64,000 nt of DNA. Origin: Canna indica (lineage: Eukaryota; Streptophyta; Magnoliopsida; Zingiberales; Cannaceae). The DNA is taken from the NCBI GenBank assembly GCA_034359265.1, contig CP136891.1, forward strand, positions 46,244,001 through 46,308,000, read 5' to 3'. Shown here one piece after another: positions 34,973-45,614 of this stretch. A model generated the notes under the pieces. The model was not told the origin of the DNA, made no database searches, and worked only from the letters and a program-made list of their open reading frames with translations. Position 1 is the stretch's first letter; each line of letters opens with the position of its first letter. The position numbers were made by a program, and so were the translations under genes.

Positions 34973-36680
34973 TTTTTTTTAATGTGCACGACGTCCAAAT
35001 TATGTCGAATCAGTAATGAACTCCAATACGGCAATTCCCAAAAGATACTTTTTTCCACCCAGTTATGTGTTTGACCAAAGCCCTGCACTCTTTCATTCCG
35101 ACCAAACACTATCTCTGGAAGTGCTGAAACATGTGCTAATATTTATTCATCAGACAACATCGGTGGTGTCTCATCTCTTTCGACTTTGCCCTTAGTAAAT
35201 TTATTACAATTCCTTCGATACTAATGGTTAGCCGGTAGGAATCGACGATGACAATCAAATAATGAGATTTTCCGTACATTCTGAAGACTGAATGATTTAG
35301 AGTGTTCCATACAATACAGACAAGAGAGTCGGCCATGAGTACTCCAACCAGACAACATGTCGTACGTCGGAAATTGAAGTTTGGCTTTCGATGACAATCA
35401 TAAGTGACAGCTGCCTCGGTCCACAATATTTTCAATTCATCTATCAAGGGTCTGAGAAACACGTTAATTTCTTTTTGCGGACCCTTAGGACCCAGAATAA
35501 TCATCGAAAGATAAATAAATTCATCTTTTATACACATTGATGGTGGCAAATTATAAACTGTTAGCAGCACTGACCAAACTAAATAAGGAGTTGAAAAATG
35601 ACCAAACGGATTAAAACCATATGTGCATAATCCCAATATGATATTTCTAGTATCCCTAGCAAATAAAGGATAACATGTATCCAAATGTTTCCATGCTTTA
35701 CTGTCAAATGGATGAGTGATTACTATATCATCATGACTTCTTGCATGCCAACTCATGTAGGCGGCCATCTTTCTCGACATGAATAATTTTGAAGCCTCGG
35801 TGTTAGTAGAAAATACCGAAGCACCTTAAACAGGATATTTTTCTGTTGGACCAATTTCTTCTCCTTGTAACGAGGATGTTGACATACAGGGCATTTATCC
35901 AATTGCATATTTTCTTTATAATATAAAATACAGTTATTTTGTCATGCGTGTATTTTTTCGTACCCAAACCCTAATTTTCTCATCAACTTTTTAGTCTTAT
36001 AAAAAGTTGGCTCAAACTTGTTATCAGTAGGCAACATTCCATTAATCAATTATGCAATCCGATCAAATGCAACCCCGTTGATATTACAATCGGCCTTGAT
36101 CTTTAGGAGCTGCATCATTGCCAAAAACCTAGTGTATTTAGGATAATTCTCATACAAAGGTTCATCGGCAGCTTTCAACATCTCATAAAATTCTACAGCT
36201 TCTTTATTCGGCAATTCAATCTCTACCGCAGTTTGTACTTTTATCATATCAACACCTGTAGTATCTGGTGGCACTGACGTCTCAGTAACTGGCCGATCGA
36301 TATTATCATTCAGGTGGAATTAACCCCCAAGACTATCAAGTATCATAGTTCTATAGGGATTAGATGGACTGGATGAAGAAACACCAGCAGAGGAAGATTC
36401 ATTATGTGTTTGAATGACAGGATTGCTCGACGTCCCGACTTCACGTGACTCCTCGTGACAAGTCCATAGAAAATATCTTGGTGCAAATCCTTTGCTATAT
36501 AGATGCAGAGTGAGAGTTTCCTGATCCAAAAATGCGGCACGGACATCGGATTTTATAGACGCTAATGAATTTCCGATTCGAATAGGCAAAATTTAGGAAG
36601 TACGTTATGCCTAATCGAAACTCATTCGTTAAAGCTCCACTATCAAGAAGTCGATACATCCAACTTCGATCACCCGACAT
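34973..36680 (-). pseudogene. CACTA transposase (tnp2-type) N-terminal and catalytic part, minus copy
   Basis: Start at ATG 36680: MSGDRSWMYRLLDSGALTNE is a transposase-associated domain (PF13963). A frame change near 36560 leads to DQETLTLHLYSKGFAPRYFL, then EIELPNKEAVEFYEMLK, CPVCQHPRYKEKK, and the Transposase_21 core (WKHLDTCYPLFARDTRN, GPKGPQKEINVFLRPLIDEL, LVGVLMADSLVC). Stops occur after DRIA (about 36050) and in IHA*QNN (about 35945), with a frameshift near 35785. In LGLCTYGFNPFG the conserved Asp is Tyr (TAT, about 35626-35628); the plus copy has Asp. The protein would be inactive even if the frame were intact. Confidence 0.85.
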
Positions 36681-37133
36681 GTTCTGTCAAAAAGTTGACA
36701 ATATCTTTAGGTAATGTCTTTAGGTGGGATGGTCCTATTCTACTCGGGATTCATGTTATTCATATTGTACTAAGTATTTCTTTTAACCACTAACTTCATT
36801 CTAAATTTTGGCAGCATCTCCCTACAGGTCTCCGAATACGCATATCATCTGGGCGCGTATCGGAGAACAAGAGAGATGCTGTCGAAATTTAGAATGAGTT
36901 AACGGTTAAAAGAAAAAACTAAGTGCAATACAAATAACTATATTCTCAAATTGTCCAATCAAGGACAATTCAAGGGTTGTACGTCGTATAAAAGATCATC
37001 TACTTCTTTTACACGAACATACAACCCCCGAACGGATCTAAGGTTTTGCTAAATCATATCCAACTCGTCGATGCGTACGTGAAACTTATCAACTCGTCGG
37101 AGGGATGATTATTTTCTAAATATTTCGAGTCAG

Positions 37134-37262
37134 TTCGAGTCCATAGTGGACAATTCCGATGCGAGTCCAAAGTGGACGATTCCGGCGCGAGTCCGAAGTG
37201 GACGATTTCAGCGCGAGTCCGAAATGGACGATTCCGGTGCGAGTCCACTAAGGACGACTCTG
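37134..37262. repeat. 24-base tandem repeat, about five units, in CACTA leader
   Basis: Units of GCGAGTCCGAAGTGGACGAT plus TCCG repeat about five times with point changes. The plus copy has two units at 16540-16602. Array length therefore differs between the copies. Confidence 0.85.
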
Positions 37263-37739
37263 GACTAATTAATATTTTAACTAATTAATATTAATCTAAA
37301 CATTAATCTAAAACATAACATTAATCTAAAACATAACATTAATCTAAATAGATTAATCTAAAAATTAATCTAAACCCCTAACAATTAATCCAACAAATAA
37401 TCTATAAATTAAACAATTAATCTAAAAAATATTATTTTAATCGATTTTCGACGTCGGAGTCCAGTGTCCGGCGTCTAGTGTTTGGACACTGGACAATGAT
37501 CCGGCCGGTGGCCAGTTGGCCACCGGTCGTTGGACGCCGGCCGAAACCCTAAATATAGGGTTTCGACCGGATCTACATTGAATAGAGGGGAGGATAGCCG
37601 GCGAGACTTACCTGGATCAGTAGAAGACGACAGCGGGATCTGGCGGTCGAGGACGGGGTGGCGACGTCGGCAACGGCAATAGGCAGGGGCAGCGACGGCG
37701 GCAGTAGAGGAACAGGAAGAAGGAGGAGGAAGGGGCGGG

Positions 37740-38073
37740 CGCGAACCCTCAGCCTATATAAACTTATCAGCAACAGCGTTGTTACGGCTCACTAGTCCGT
37801 TAGAAAGCCGTTGCTGATAAGTAATATCATCAGCAACGGCTCACTTGCCCGTTAAAACGTCGTTGCTAATAATTATTTTATTTTCGTGCCGCGGGCGCAC
37901 GATCGGCTCAAGAGTGACGGATGTCGTAGCCGCAACTAAGCCATTGCTGATGTGATTATATATCTGCAATGGCTCGAGCGATCGTAACAAAGCCGTTGCA
38001 GATACAACACATCTGCAACAGCTTGAGCGACCGTTGCTGATAGTCGTTGCTGAAGCACCTATTTCTAGTAGTG
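37740..38073 (-). repeat. CACTA 5' terminus and subterminal repeats
   Basis: The terminus CACTACTAGAAATAGG (minus strand, starting at 38073) is followed by at least seven AGCAACGGC-like motifs in both orientations over 300 bases. A GC-rich leader starts near 37740. This is the only complete end of this CACTA family in the window. Confidence 0.85.
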
Positions 38074-39325
38074 CCCATAGCTTCAAAATTTTGATTTTAG
38101 TCTCCACACTTTATTTTCGTTTAGGATTTAGTCCCTACCGTCACATGAGGCATAAACGGAGCTGACGTGGATAATAGATGCTGATTGGACATTGCTGACG
38201 TGTACCTGCAGGGACCAACTTTGTAAACTATGGGGACTAAACTAAAATGTTGTAAACTATGAAGACTAAAATCAAAATTCAAGTAACCTTTAGGGACCAA
38301 AATTATTATTTTGCTTAAAAAAATATAAAAAATCACAAGATATTTTTAAATTTATTTATAAATAATTATAATATTTAAGAATATTAAAATTGCACACACC
38401 ACAGTAATTTAGGTTTATTTGATTGGATTTAAACTAACACCGTCATTAGACGTGAATTCCGCAGTGGTTGCAGAATTCGAAAACCTGCTCTCCCGATCTG
38501 CTCATCTCTTCACTGATCACCTCCTCACCTCCATTTTGATCCTAAGTTTAGTGCATTCAAAGCAGTTTAAATTAGATTTCGAACGTCAAAAAGTGTTAGA
38601 TTTTCACTCTAATATATATCGATTTTTCATAAATATCCCTTAACAATGCCCACGAAATCGTAGCAATAATATTGTATTATGGTGTTGCCACTACAACAAA
38701 TGTATGGAAAATCGACATCTATTAGAGTGAAAATTAATACTTTTTGATGTTCGAAATCTAATTTAAATCGCTGTGAATGCGCCAAATTTAGAATCAAAAT
38801 TGAGGTGAGGAGGTGATCAATGAAGAGATGAGCATATTGGGAGAGCACGTTTTCGAATTCTACCATCATTGCGAAATTCACGCTAAATTAGAGTAATTAA
38901 CGGATAAAAACCGACGCCTAATGACGGCGTTGATTTAAATCCACATAAATTAATGTAAATTATCGTAGTGTGCTCAATTTTAATATTTTTAAATAAATTT
39001 AAAAATATTTTGTGATTTTTTATATTTTTTTAAGAAATATAATAATTTTGATCCCTATAGTTTACTTGAATTTTGATTTTAGTCCCCATAATTTACAAAA
39101 TTTTAATTTTAATCCTCATAGTTTATAAAGTTGGTCGCTATAGGTCCATGTTAGCAATGTCCAATCAGCATCTGTTATCTACGTCAGCTCCGTTTAGACC
39201 TCATTTGACGGTAGAGATCAAAACCTAAACGAAAATAAAATGTGAGAATTAAAATTAAAATTTTAAAATTACGAAGATTAAAATCAAAATTTAAATAAAT
39301 TGTGAGAATAAAAGTATAATTTTTC
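38074..39325. repeat. long fold-back element (inverted arms of 550-600 bases)
   Basis: The left arm (about 38083-38630) and right arm (about 38706-39320) are reverse complements with frequent small changes, around a loop of about 75 bases. Shared landmarks are TTTATTTTCGTTTAGG, GCTGATTGGACATTGCT, GCTCATCTCTTCA and ATTAGATTTCGAAC. The structure fits a fold-back or long-TIR (Mutator-like) non-autonomous element. Ends are blurred and no target duplication could be fixed. It directly abuts the CACTA terminus at 38073. Confidence 0.8.
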
Positions 39326-39818
39326 CTCTAATGAATGATCTCCACGAGTACAAAAGTCAAAAGGATGAAGCATGGACAATTCTGCACATGATCTACTGCC
39401 TTGAACTATCCAGTTCAGAGGCCTATCAAAATAGCTTCTTACACGCCATGCATGCAGCCATTGCATCATATCGAAACTTGCAAAATTCACTGCTATATTT
39501 CCACCACTACCCCTCACTAGCATGATCAATTAATATCTCCATCTGCTCATTGTACACTCTATGCGTAGTGGTAACATGCATGAGAACAAAAACAAATCAA
39601 TGTGGGCGGATTCGCCATGTCCTGCCATCGCAAAGCTCCTGTTTTAAAGGCTATTTGCTCGCCGCCGTCGTCGTCGTTCTTCTGCTGCTTGCATGTTTAG
39701 GCAATGAAGTTGCTCGCAGAGTCAAAGTTGCAGATTGTTTTGAGTTAAATGCATTCGGCAGAAGACTGTACCAATGTGACCCAGTGCCCACAAGTTGCTT
39801 TTTTTTTAATTAATTTGA

Positions 39819-39861
<43 letters not shown>

Positions 39862-40679
39862 CATCAAATTGTGTTTATATGTGCAGTAAGAATTTAATGA
39901 ATTATCAATTAACTTTAAGTTTTGGGGAAAATATAATAATGCCAAATTAATTTGTTTCTTTCTGCCTCGAAAGTAGAAAGGGTTTTTGAAACCCCATCTG
40001 AGTTGCATGCGGTACGACCCTATGTGAAGTCCTGTTCAAATCCTTCCTTGACCTTCGCCCAATCGCAGCAGTGCTACTCTTTTGTAGTCTGAAATGTCTA
40101 CTGCATAGTCTACACGTCTTTATGGCTTACCAACCTGATCGACTTTTGCATTCAAATCCATCTTGTGGTTGTCATTTTCCCTTTTATTTATTTATTTCCT
40201 TCCTTGTGATCCACTTCTTCTGGCTATAAATCGAGTGGGGCTCGCTATGATCACTCACCTTTGCCCAATGATATGTTTCCTCATAACCATGGCTTCCCCT
40301 TATATTTTCTCTTTCTGTTTTGGATATTCTTTTGTCTCCTATGATGAGTCTTCAAAGATTTTTTCTCTTCTTCTTTCTTCTTCATCGTCTTCTTTCACAT
40401 GTATAGAGTATTGAAGCATTTGATTAATTATCATGTAGGTTCTCTTGTTTTCAAATCTTCACTTCCTTTCCCTAAGGAAAGGAAAGAAAGAGAACTGGCC
40501 AAGAAACAATTAAAATTTATCTTCTTTTTGTTTCTCTGTCTTATTTATGAAGTTGGTTTTAGTTATTTACACCTAATTTTCTTGCGACAAAATCATTTAA
40601 CTATTCTCCTTCCTTACGGAATTGGAGTTGAATTCTACTTATAGTTTTATCTGCTTCAAAAATTAGGCTCGTGGCTCTT
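39326..40679. other. low-repeat sequence upstream of MIR167
   Basis: No transposon signature and no convincing protein-coding gene. Small open frames (for example 39550-39813 and 40163-40414) show no known domain. It includes a TA microsatellite at 39825-39859 and probably the promoter of the MIR167 gene that follows. Confidence 0.45.
39825..39859. repeat. TA microsatellite
   Basis: About 17 uninterrupted TA units. Confidence 0.95.
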
Positions 40680-40684
40680 CAAGA

Positions 40685-40709
40685 TTTATATATTGTCCTC
40701 TCTCTCTCT
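40685..40709 (+). promoter_or_regulatory. probable TATA box and CT-rich start region of MIR167
   Basis: TTTATATATT at 40685-40694 is followed directly by TCTCTCTCTCT at about 40698-40708. A transcript start near 40715-40725 would place it some 50 bases before the hairpin, as expected for a plant Pol II microRNA gene. This is a position-based inference. Confidence 0.45.
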
Positions 40710-40754
40710 ACTGTGTATGTATCTATTCATTTCATTCAAATGGACATGTGGTTT

Positions 40755-41075
40755 CCAGAAGTGCCCAAAGGAATGAATGAAGCTGCCAGCATGATCTAGC
40801 TCAGATAAGGATCCAAACTGGAGTTAATTAATTTGTGAGTAAATAGTTATCATATATATTATATATTGATGAGGATGAGCTTGTTGTAAAAATAAACAAG
40901 ATAAATTTGAACTCCCCAATAACTCTTCTAGATGTCATTTCTCTTGAAGTCTTGCCAAAGAGTGAAAATATATTATGACATTATATATCAAATTAATGGA
41001 ATAATTAATATATATGGATCCTGGCTAGGTCATGCTCTGGCAGCTTCATTTGTTCCTTCATGGGCATTAAAAGTA
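40755..41075 (+). ncRNA. MIR167: MIR167 precursor hairpin
   Basis: The 5' arm holds the mature miR167 sequence at 40778-40798 and the 3' arm holds its partner at about 41028-41050 (GGTCATGCTCTGGCAGCTTC...). The arms pair almost fully, with a two-base bulge opposite CAG|CAT. Pairing continues outward (GTGCCCAAAGGAAT with ATTTGTTCCTTCATGGGCA) and inward (GGATCC with GGATCC, CTAGC with GCTAG). The loop is about 200 bases, long but within what plant MIR167 genes show. miR167 guides cleavage of ARF6/ARF8 (auxin response factor) transcripts. No second hairpin is near. Confidence 0.93.
40778..40798 (+). ncRNA. MIR167: mature miR167
   Basis: The 21 bases begin TGAAGCTGCCAGCATGATCT and end in A, matching the widely conserved miR167 of land plants without a mismatch. 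It lies on the 5' arm, as in all known MIR167 genes. A 5' U favours AGO1 loading. Confidence 0.95.
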
Positions 41076-41933
41076 CACTCCGTTGACAACACGAAGAAAC
41101 CATCGGTGTAAGTATGTTTAATGTTTTTCATTGCCTGTACGTATATTAATTTTGTGAAAATCCAATCTATATTTGATCATGTATTTATGCAAGAATGATT
41201 CTCTTACCAGCAGGCATATATGAAATGTACTATATTTATCTGGCTACAAATATTTTTCCATTATTTTTTCCACAATATATATTTGTTCTATTGTTTTATA
41301 TGATCATTAATTAACTACCAAAAACCCTAGCTAGGTGGTCGAAAAGTCATGAATTGATCATCTATATTGGATAAATATACTTCTAATCGACTAGTGTATA
41401 TATGTGTTATTGGCATCAGCTGTAATTAAGTAATAGATTGAAGTTTGGATTATTTTTCAGCTCTTATACGTACAGAGCTGCATGAATGTAGCTAATACTT
41501 TACTTTGTTATTGTTCATGAATCAGGCATGAATGTCTTAATTTGTTGATATATCTTAAATCGACCGATTGTTGGATAAACTTGCATACATATATTATTGG
41601 ACTCTTGCAAATTAAGAGATATTATAGATTCCCTTTTCATGTTTGTAAGTGCATCTAAGCAATTAAAAGTAATGAGGATTATCCAGTTGCATGTAACATG
41701 AATCTACTCATGTCCAAAATGAAAGTTTTTGGAAGCAAAGAAAGGGGAGGAATGCACATATATTAATTAAAAGAGAATCAAAGCACATATATAATATCTA
41801 GAGATTTAATTCGTGGAGAGTTCTGATTATAATCTTACTTCATGGAATTGAGAAATAGTCAGTCAGTAAGTCAGTCATAAATTATGATATTTGTATCTAA
41901 AAATTACATGAAAATAAAAACGAAAGAATTGGA
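41076..41933. other. intergenic, downstream of MIR167
   Basis: AT-rich sequence without repeats I recognise and without an open frame of note. Part may be the 3' end of the MIR167 primary transcript. Confidence 0.4.
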
Positions 41934-42217
41934 TGTTAAGATTGATCACCTTGAGATGTGATCACACAGGTCACAGAGAGTAATTTGAAAGAGGTCAAGA
42001 AGACTAACAAAGAATGAAGAAAGAAGTGTATTGCACTTGCATATTATCCAAGGTACATTCAAGACAAGTATTTATAGATGCATGCAACGGTTAATTAAGT
42101 TGCTGCCGTTATCAGAAACTAATGAATACAACTTCTATAACAAGAGAATAATCTCATAGCTTCTGGAATCATTAATTAAAGAATTAAACTAGTTCACGAA
42201 TTAATTAACTCCTAACA
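41934..42217 (-). mobile_element. small solo LTR (284 bp)
   Basis: Plus-strand ends are TGTTAAGATTG and CTCCTAACA. Flanks TTGGA (41929-41933) and TTTGA (42218-42222) fit a 5-bp duplication with one change. The minus strand has CATCTATAAATACTTG (near 42070-42085), a TATA box in the middle, followed by a leader-like stretch, which sets the orientation. The size fits a small Copia LTR. Confidence 0.7.
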
Positions 42218-42842
42218 TTTGAATTATACGTAATAAAATTTCCATCACTTTGCATCCTCCTCAAATAATTATTGATCTATGATTACTCTAATTTCTGTTA
42301 TGTTAGAAAGCCAAACAATCAAATGGTAAATTTCAAAGTTCTTGGAAAGGATAAAGAGAAAGGATGATTGGAGAATAAAAAGAACATAACCGTTCCGTTG
42401 TAGTTTAGGAACAAGTAGCATAAGTTGTCATGAATGTAACAGAGATAGCGTTTTCAATTCCTAACAACATTTATTACTCGCAAACCCTACCAGAAATAAG
42501 GTGGTTAAATCTCTATTTAATGTTATTATCCTTCAGCCGATGACATAAATTCTTAACCTGTACTTTAGAGCAGATAATTAGACAATTAACACTGGATAAA
42601 TATATATACATACACAACACCCTAGCACTGCAGATTAGATCCATGTTACCACCCAGTGACATTCCTAGCTAGAAACCTGGGTCCTAGGGAAAATGCATTT
42701 TACATCGATAACAGAGAACACCTTTTGAGCCTTGCTCAGCATGAGACCATGCCTAGGAGATACCAAGAATATATATAGGGATGACCTTGTTGGTGTGGAA
42801 GAACTCCTACGACATGCCCAGATTAAGCCTCCGACTATTGAG
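42218..42842. other. intergenic sequence, nothing recognised
   Basis: AT-rich, with no open frame and no repeat signature visible. It ends at the GAG target duplication of the CACTA element that follows. Confidence 0.4.
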
Positions 42843-43189
42843 CACTACAACAAACCGCTTATATTTTGACGTCAAAGTAAGAAAGTATTTCGACGCCAAC
42901 AATAGTCAAAAATGATATATTGACGTCAAAAAAAACGACGAAAGCGAGTGCAAAATAACGAGAGCTGAAACGAACATTTCGACGCCTGCTTAGATGTCAA
43001 AATGCTCGACATATCGACGCCTATTGATAGGCGTCAGCAGGCGTCAATATCAACATAGCGACGTACAATGACAGACGTCAAAATATTTTTTTAAAAAATA
43101 AAAGTTTGCATATCGACGCCTTAACAAGCGTCGATATGCAAAAAATAAAAAAAATAAAAAATTTGAGCCGCCACTGCTGCATCACCAAC

Positions 43190-43912
43190 GTGGCCTTGGT
43201 GGCGTGAGCATCTCCAAGCACTCCCCGCTCGCGCCGTCCCCTCCCGCCGCTGCCCAGCGCGGCCTTGGTGGCGTATGCGCTGACGCCGCGCCGCACCTGC
43301 TCCATCCTCTTCATCACTGAGCACTCCGCGGCGACGGGAGGCGGCGCGGCGCCCTCGAACGTCTTCCTCACAAGGAGGCTCTCAATGTCTCGCTGCCGAC
43401 GTCGGGCACCCAGAAGTCCCCTTCCGGCACGCGGTCGCCCTCCGGCGTCGAGGACTGCCTCGAGCTGCTCGAGATCACCCTCAACCAGCTCAACTCCGTC
43501 CTCCACCGACAGAAGACCGCCACCTTCCACGACTCCCACACCTGGCTCAGCGTTGCGCTCACGAACCAGGCCACCTGCTCGGAGAGCCTCGAGGCCGTCC
43601 AGGCCCTCAGCGATATCAGCGCGCAAGTGCAAGTCTTGGCGGAGCACATCAGGAACTTGCTGGCGCTGCACAAGATGGTCGCGGACAAGATCGAGGAGGA
43701 TGGGGAAGCGCCGTCGGCAACCGAAAGCTGCTGTCAGTCGACGATGGGTTCCCCGAGTGGCTGTCGGCGGGAGACCGGAGGCTCCTGGAGGCCTCGCTAG
43801 AGGAGATTCAGGCCGACGCGGTGGTGGTGCAGGACAGCAGCGAGACGCACTCCACTATCTGCGAGTCGATCGCCTTTGTCTTCTTGGCATCGAACGGCGG
43901 TGGCACGAAGGT
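43190..43912 (+). pseudogene. captured pectin methylesterase fragment (inhibitor-like pro-domain to start of enzyme)
   Basis: From 43444 one frame reads GVEDCLELLEITLNQLNSVL, then TWLSVALTNQATC, the conserved core of the PMEI-type pro-region of group-2 pectinesterases. After a one-base shift near 43705 another frame reads GNRKLLSVDDGFPEWLSAGD, RRLLEASLEEIQADAVVVQD, the linker and first residues of the enzyme domain. All catalytic residues lie further downstream in the family and are absent. The sequence is very GC-rich with C/G in most third positions. It ends in a GAA-repeat region. The long Arg/Ser-rich open frame over the same interval is a shadow. Confidence 0.85.
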
Positions 43913-43913
43913 G

Positions 43914-43955
43914 AAGAAGAGAAGAAGAAGAAGAAGAAGAAGAAGAAGGCGGTGA
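43914..43955 (+). repeat. GAA/GAAG microsatellite
   Basis: About a dozen GAA-type units at the 3' edge of the captured fragment. Confidence 0.9.
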
Positions 43956-44619
43956 AGAAGAAATCTGCAGACGTCAGCCTGCCTGGGAAATCTCCAGTGA
44001 GAAATTATTATTTTTTTTAAAAAAAAAAGAGCAGAGGCGGGAAATCTCCCGCCTCCTACCTAGGCGGGCAAGCGCGCCACACACGCTCGCCCGCTTACCC
44101 ACGATCTAGCGCCAAATTGTTTCTTGGCGTCTGCTGTGGCGTTTCGACGTCTGAGAGCAGACGTCGAAATTTTTTGACGTCTAGTCTCAGGCGTCAAAAT
44201 TTATAATATTAAAATATTTAATTGCTTTACTTTTCGATTCTTATTATAAGCGCCAAAAAATTGACGTTAGAACAGGCGTCAAAACACCACAGCAGCGAAA
44301 AAAAATTTAGACGTTGATGTCAGAACATTCGTCGAAAGATTTTGACGTCAGAACAGTCGTCGAAAGATTTCGACGTCTGTTCTCAGACGTCGAAATGCTA
44401 CAGCAGACGAAAAAAATTTCAACGTCTTTAAGTTAACGTCAAAATAGACGTCGAAAAATTTCGACGCCGGTGAGAGATGTCGAAATTTATCGTATTAAAA
44501 TATTTTAATTGTTTTACATTTCGACGCTTATAATAAGCATCAAAAATTTAACGTCGATATAAAAGGATTTTGTTGTAGTGGAGGGTACGTAGTTGTAATC
44601 CTAAAGTTTATTTATAATG

Positions 44620-45440
44620 GGTTTGACACACGAACGAGTAGTTCAAGTATTACACTATTTGAGCTTGAAATGGTTGGGTTAGCCAAGGTCTATTTGATTG
44701 GGCAAGCCAAATACTTTTGGCTTAACTTGAAGAAAAAGAACCCGAGGCATTTGAGGCAACCACCAATTGAATAAGGGGCTATATCATGAAAGAACAAATG
44801 CACGCTAGATATGTTCCAACATCTTATTTCAAACACCTTGAGAACTAATTGCTAATGGTTAGGTAGGGAATGAATTAGACATGCTTGAGAAAATGGCCTC
44901 GAATCATTCCAGACAATATTACAACCACCGACACACTTGCGGAGGCAACAAATCGAGATTGTCTTTAAGCATCAAGGCAAGAAATTAAGTTAGGCTTGTA
45001 TCCTCCGAGCTTAAAGAAGTGAAGACTAGCACTCAAAAGCACCATTGTCACACTAAACTCGAAATTTGCTTAGCCTTTGCATGTGTTGTGGAAGGACCAT
45101 TCCTCCAAGATTCCGTTTATTTATTGATTAGGGGATTGTTTACACCTTAATTGATAATCTAAAAGGTGGAACCAAAGCCTAAGGAAGAGATGGAGTCTGT
45201 GGAGGAGTTTCCAACCAATGTGAGGACTTTATTGGATGAGTTCAAAGATATATTTCCAAAGGAGCTTCCTAAAGGTCTACCCTCTGAGGGACTAGCATGT
45301 TATTGATCTTGCCTCAGGTCATCTCTCCCTTATTTACCGCATTACCAAATAAACCCTAAAGAGCAAAGTGAGCTTAAAACCCAAGTTGACAAATTGTACA
45401 AGCAAGGTTAGGTTCAAAAAAGTTTGAGCCCATGTGTCTT
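44620..45440 (+). pseudogene. degenerate Ty3-type gag and RT-boundary relic
   Basis: A gag-like stretch (GLAKVYLIGQAKYFWLNLKK, then EQMHARYVPTSYFKHLEN) resembles Retrotrans_gag. It is followed after deletions by the sequence just before reverse transcriptase: EEFPTNVRTLLDEFKDIFPK, ELPKGLPSE, then KEQSELKTQVDKLYKQG. Stops and shifts occur throughout, and no catalytic motif is kept. This is an old fragment with no LTRs attached. Confidence 0.7.
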
Positions 45441-45614
45441 CTTAGCTCTTTTAACACTTCAAAAGGACAGTAGTTAGGGGAATTGTCACAGGTAACAGGA
45501 TCGAACTAGGAGATTGAATGAGCACAAATCTCTTTATTCTTTAACAGCACTAACTTTTTCTTTGCGGGCCAGCTACTTAACAGAATTAGCTTCTTCCAGT
45601 TATGAATTAGTTTC

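Larger units (their letters stand above)
32453..38073 (-). mobile_element. CACTA transposon, minus copy, 3' truncated
   Basis: Read on the minus strand it starts at 38073 with CACTACTAGAAATAGG, then subterminal AGCAACGGC repeats and a GC-rich leader. A tandem repeat, tnp2-type transposase, DUF4218/DUF4216 regions and a truncated tnpA ending at 32453 follow. The 3' end proper is missing or replaced by the repeats at 32165-32452. Flanking bases after 38073 are CCC, but with no partner terminus the 3-bp duplication cannot be checked. Confidence 0.85.
42843..44580 (+). mobile_element. non-autonomous CACTA element with captured pectinesterase fragment
   Basis: The termini are CACTACAACAAACCGC at 42843 and, reversed, CACTACAACAAAATCC at 44580. 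The 3-bp duplication GAG lies at 42840-42842 and 44581-44583. Subterminal regions are packed with TTTCGACGTC/GACGTCGAAAT-type motifs (42870-43140 and 44100-44560). There is no transposase. The centre is GC-rich and resembles a pectinesterase gene, unlike the AT-rich ends. Transduplication of host genes by CACTA elements is known in plants. Confidence 0.9.

Noticed and set aside
40325..40340. TGTCTC auxin-response-like motif upstream of MIR167
   Set aside because: A single six-base match is expected by chance in this length of sequence; no clustered or paired motif was seen.
39550..40644. small open frames upstream of MIR167 as peptide genes
   Set aside because: Low-complexity hydrophobic products, no domains, no clear promoters; likely chance frames.
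43265..44020. 251-codon Arg/Ser-rich open frame as a real gene
   Set aside because: It is an out-of-frame shadow of the GC-rich pectinesterase fragment; the conserved motifs lie in other frames.
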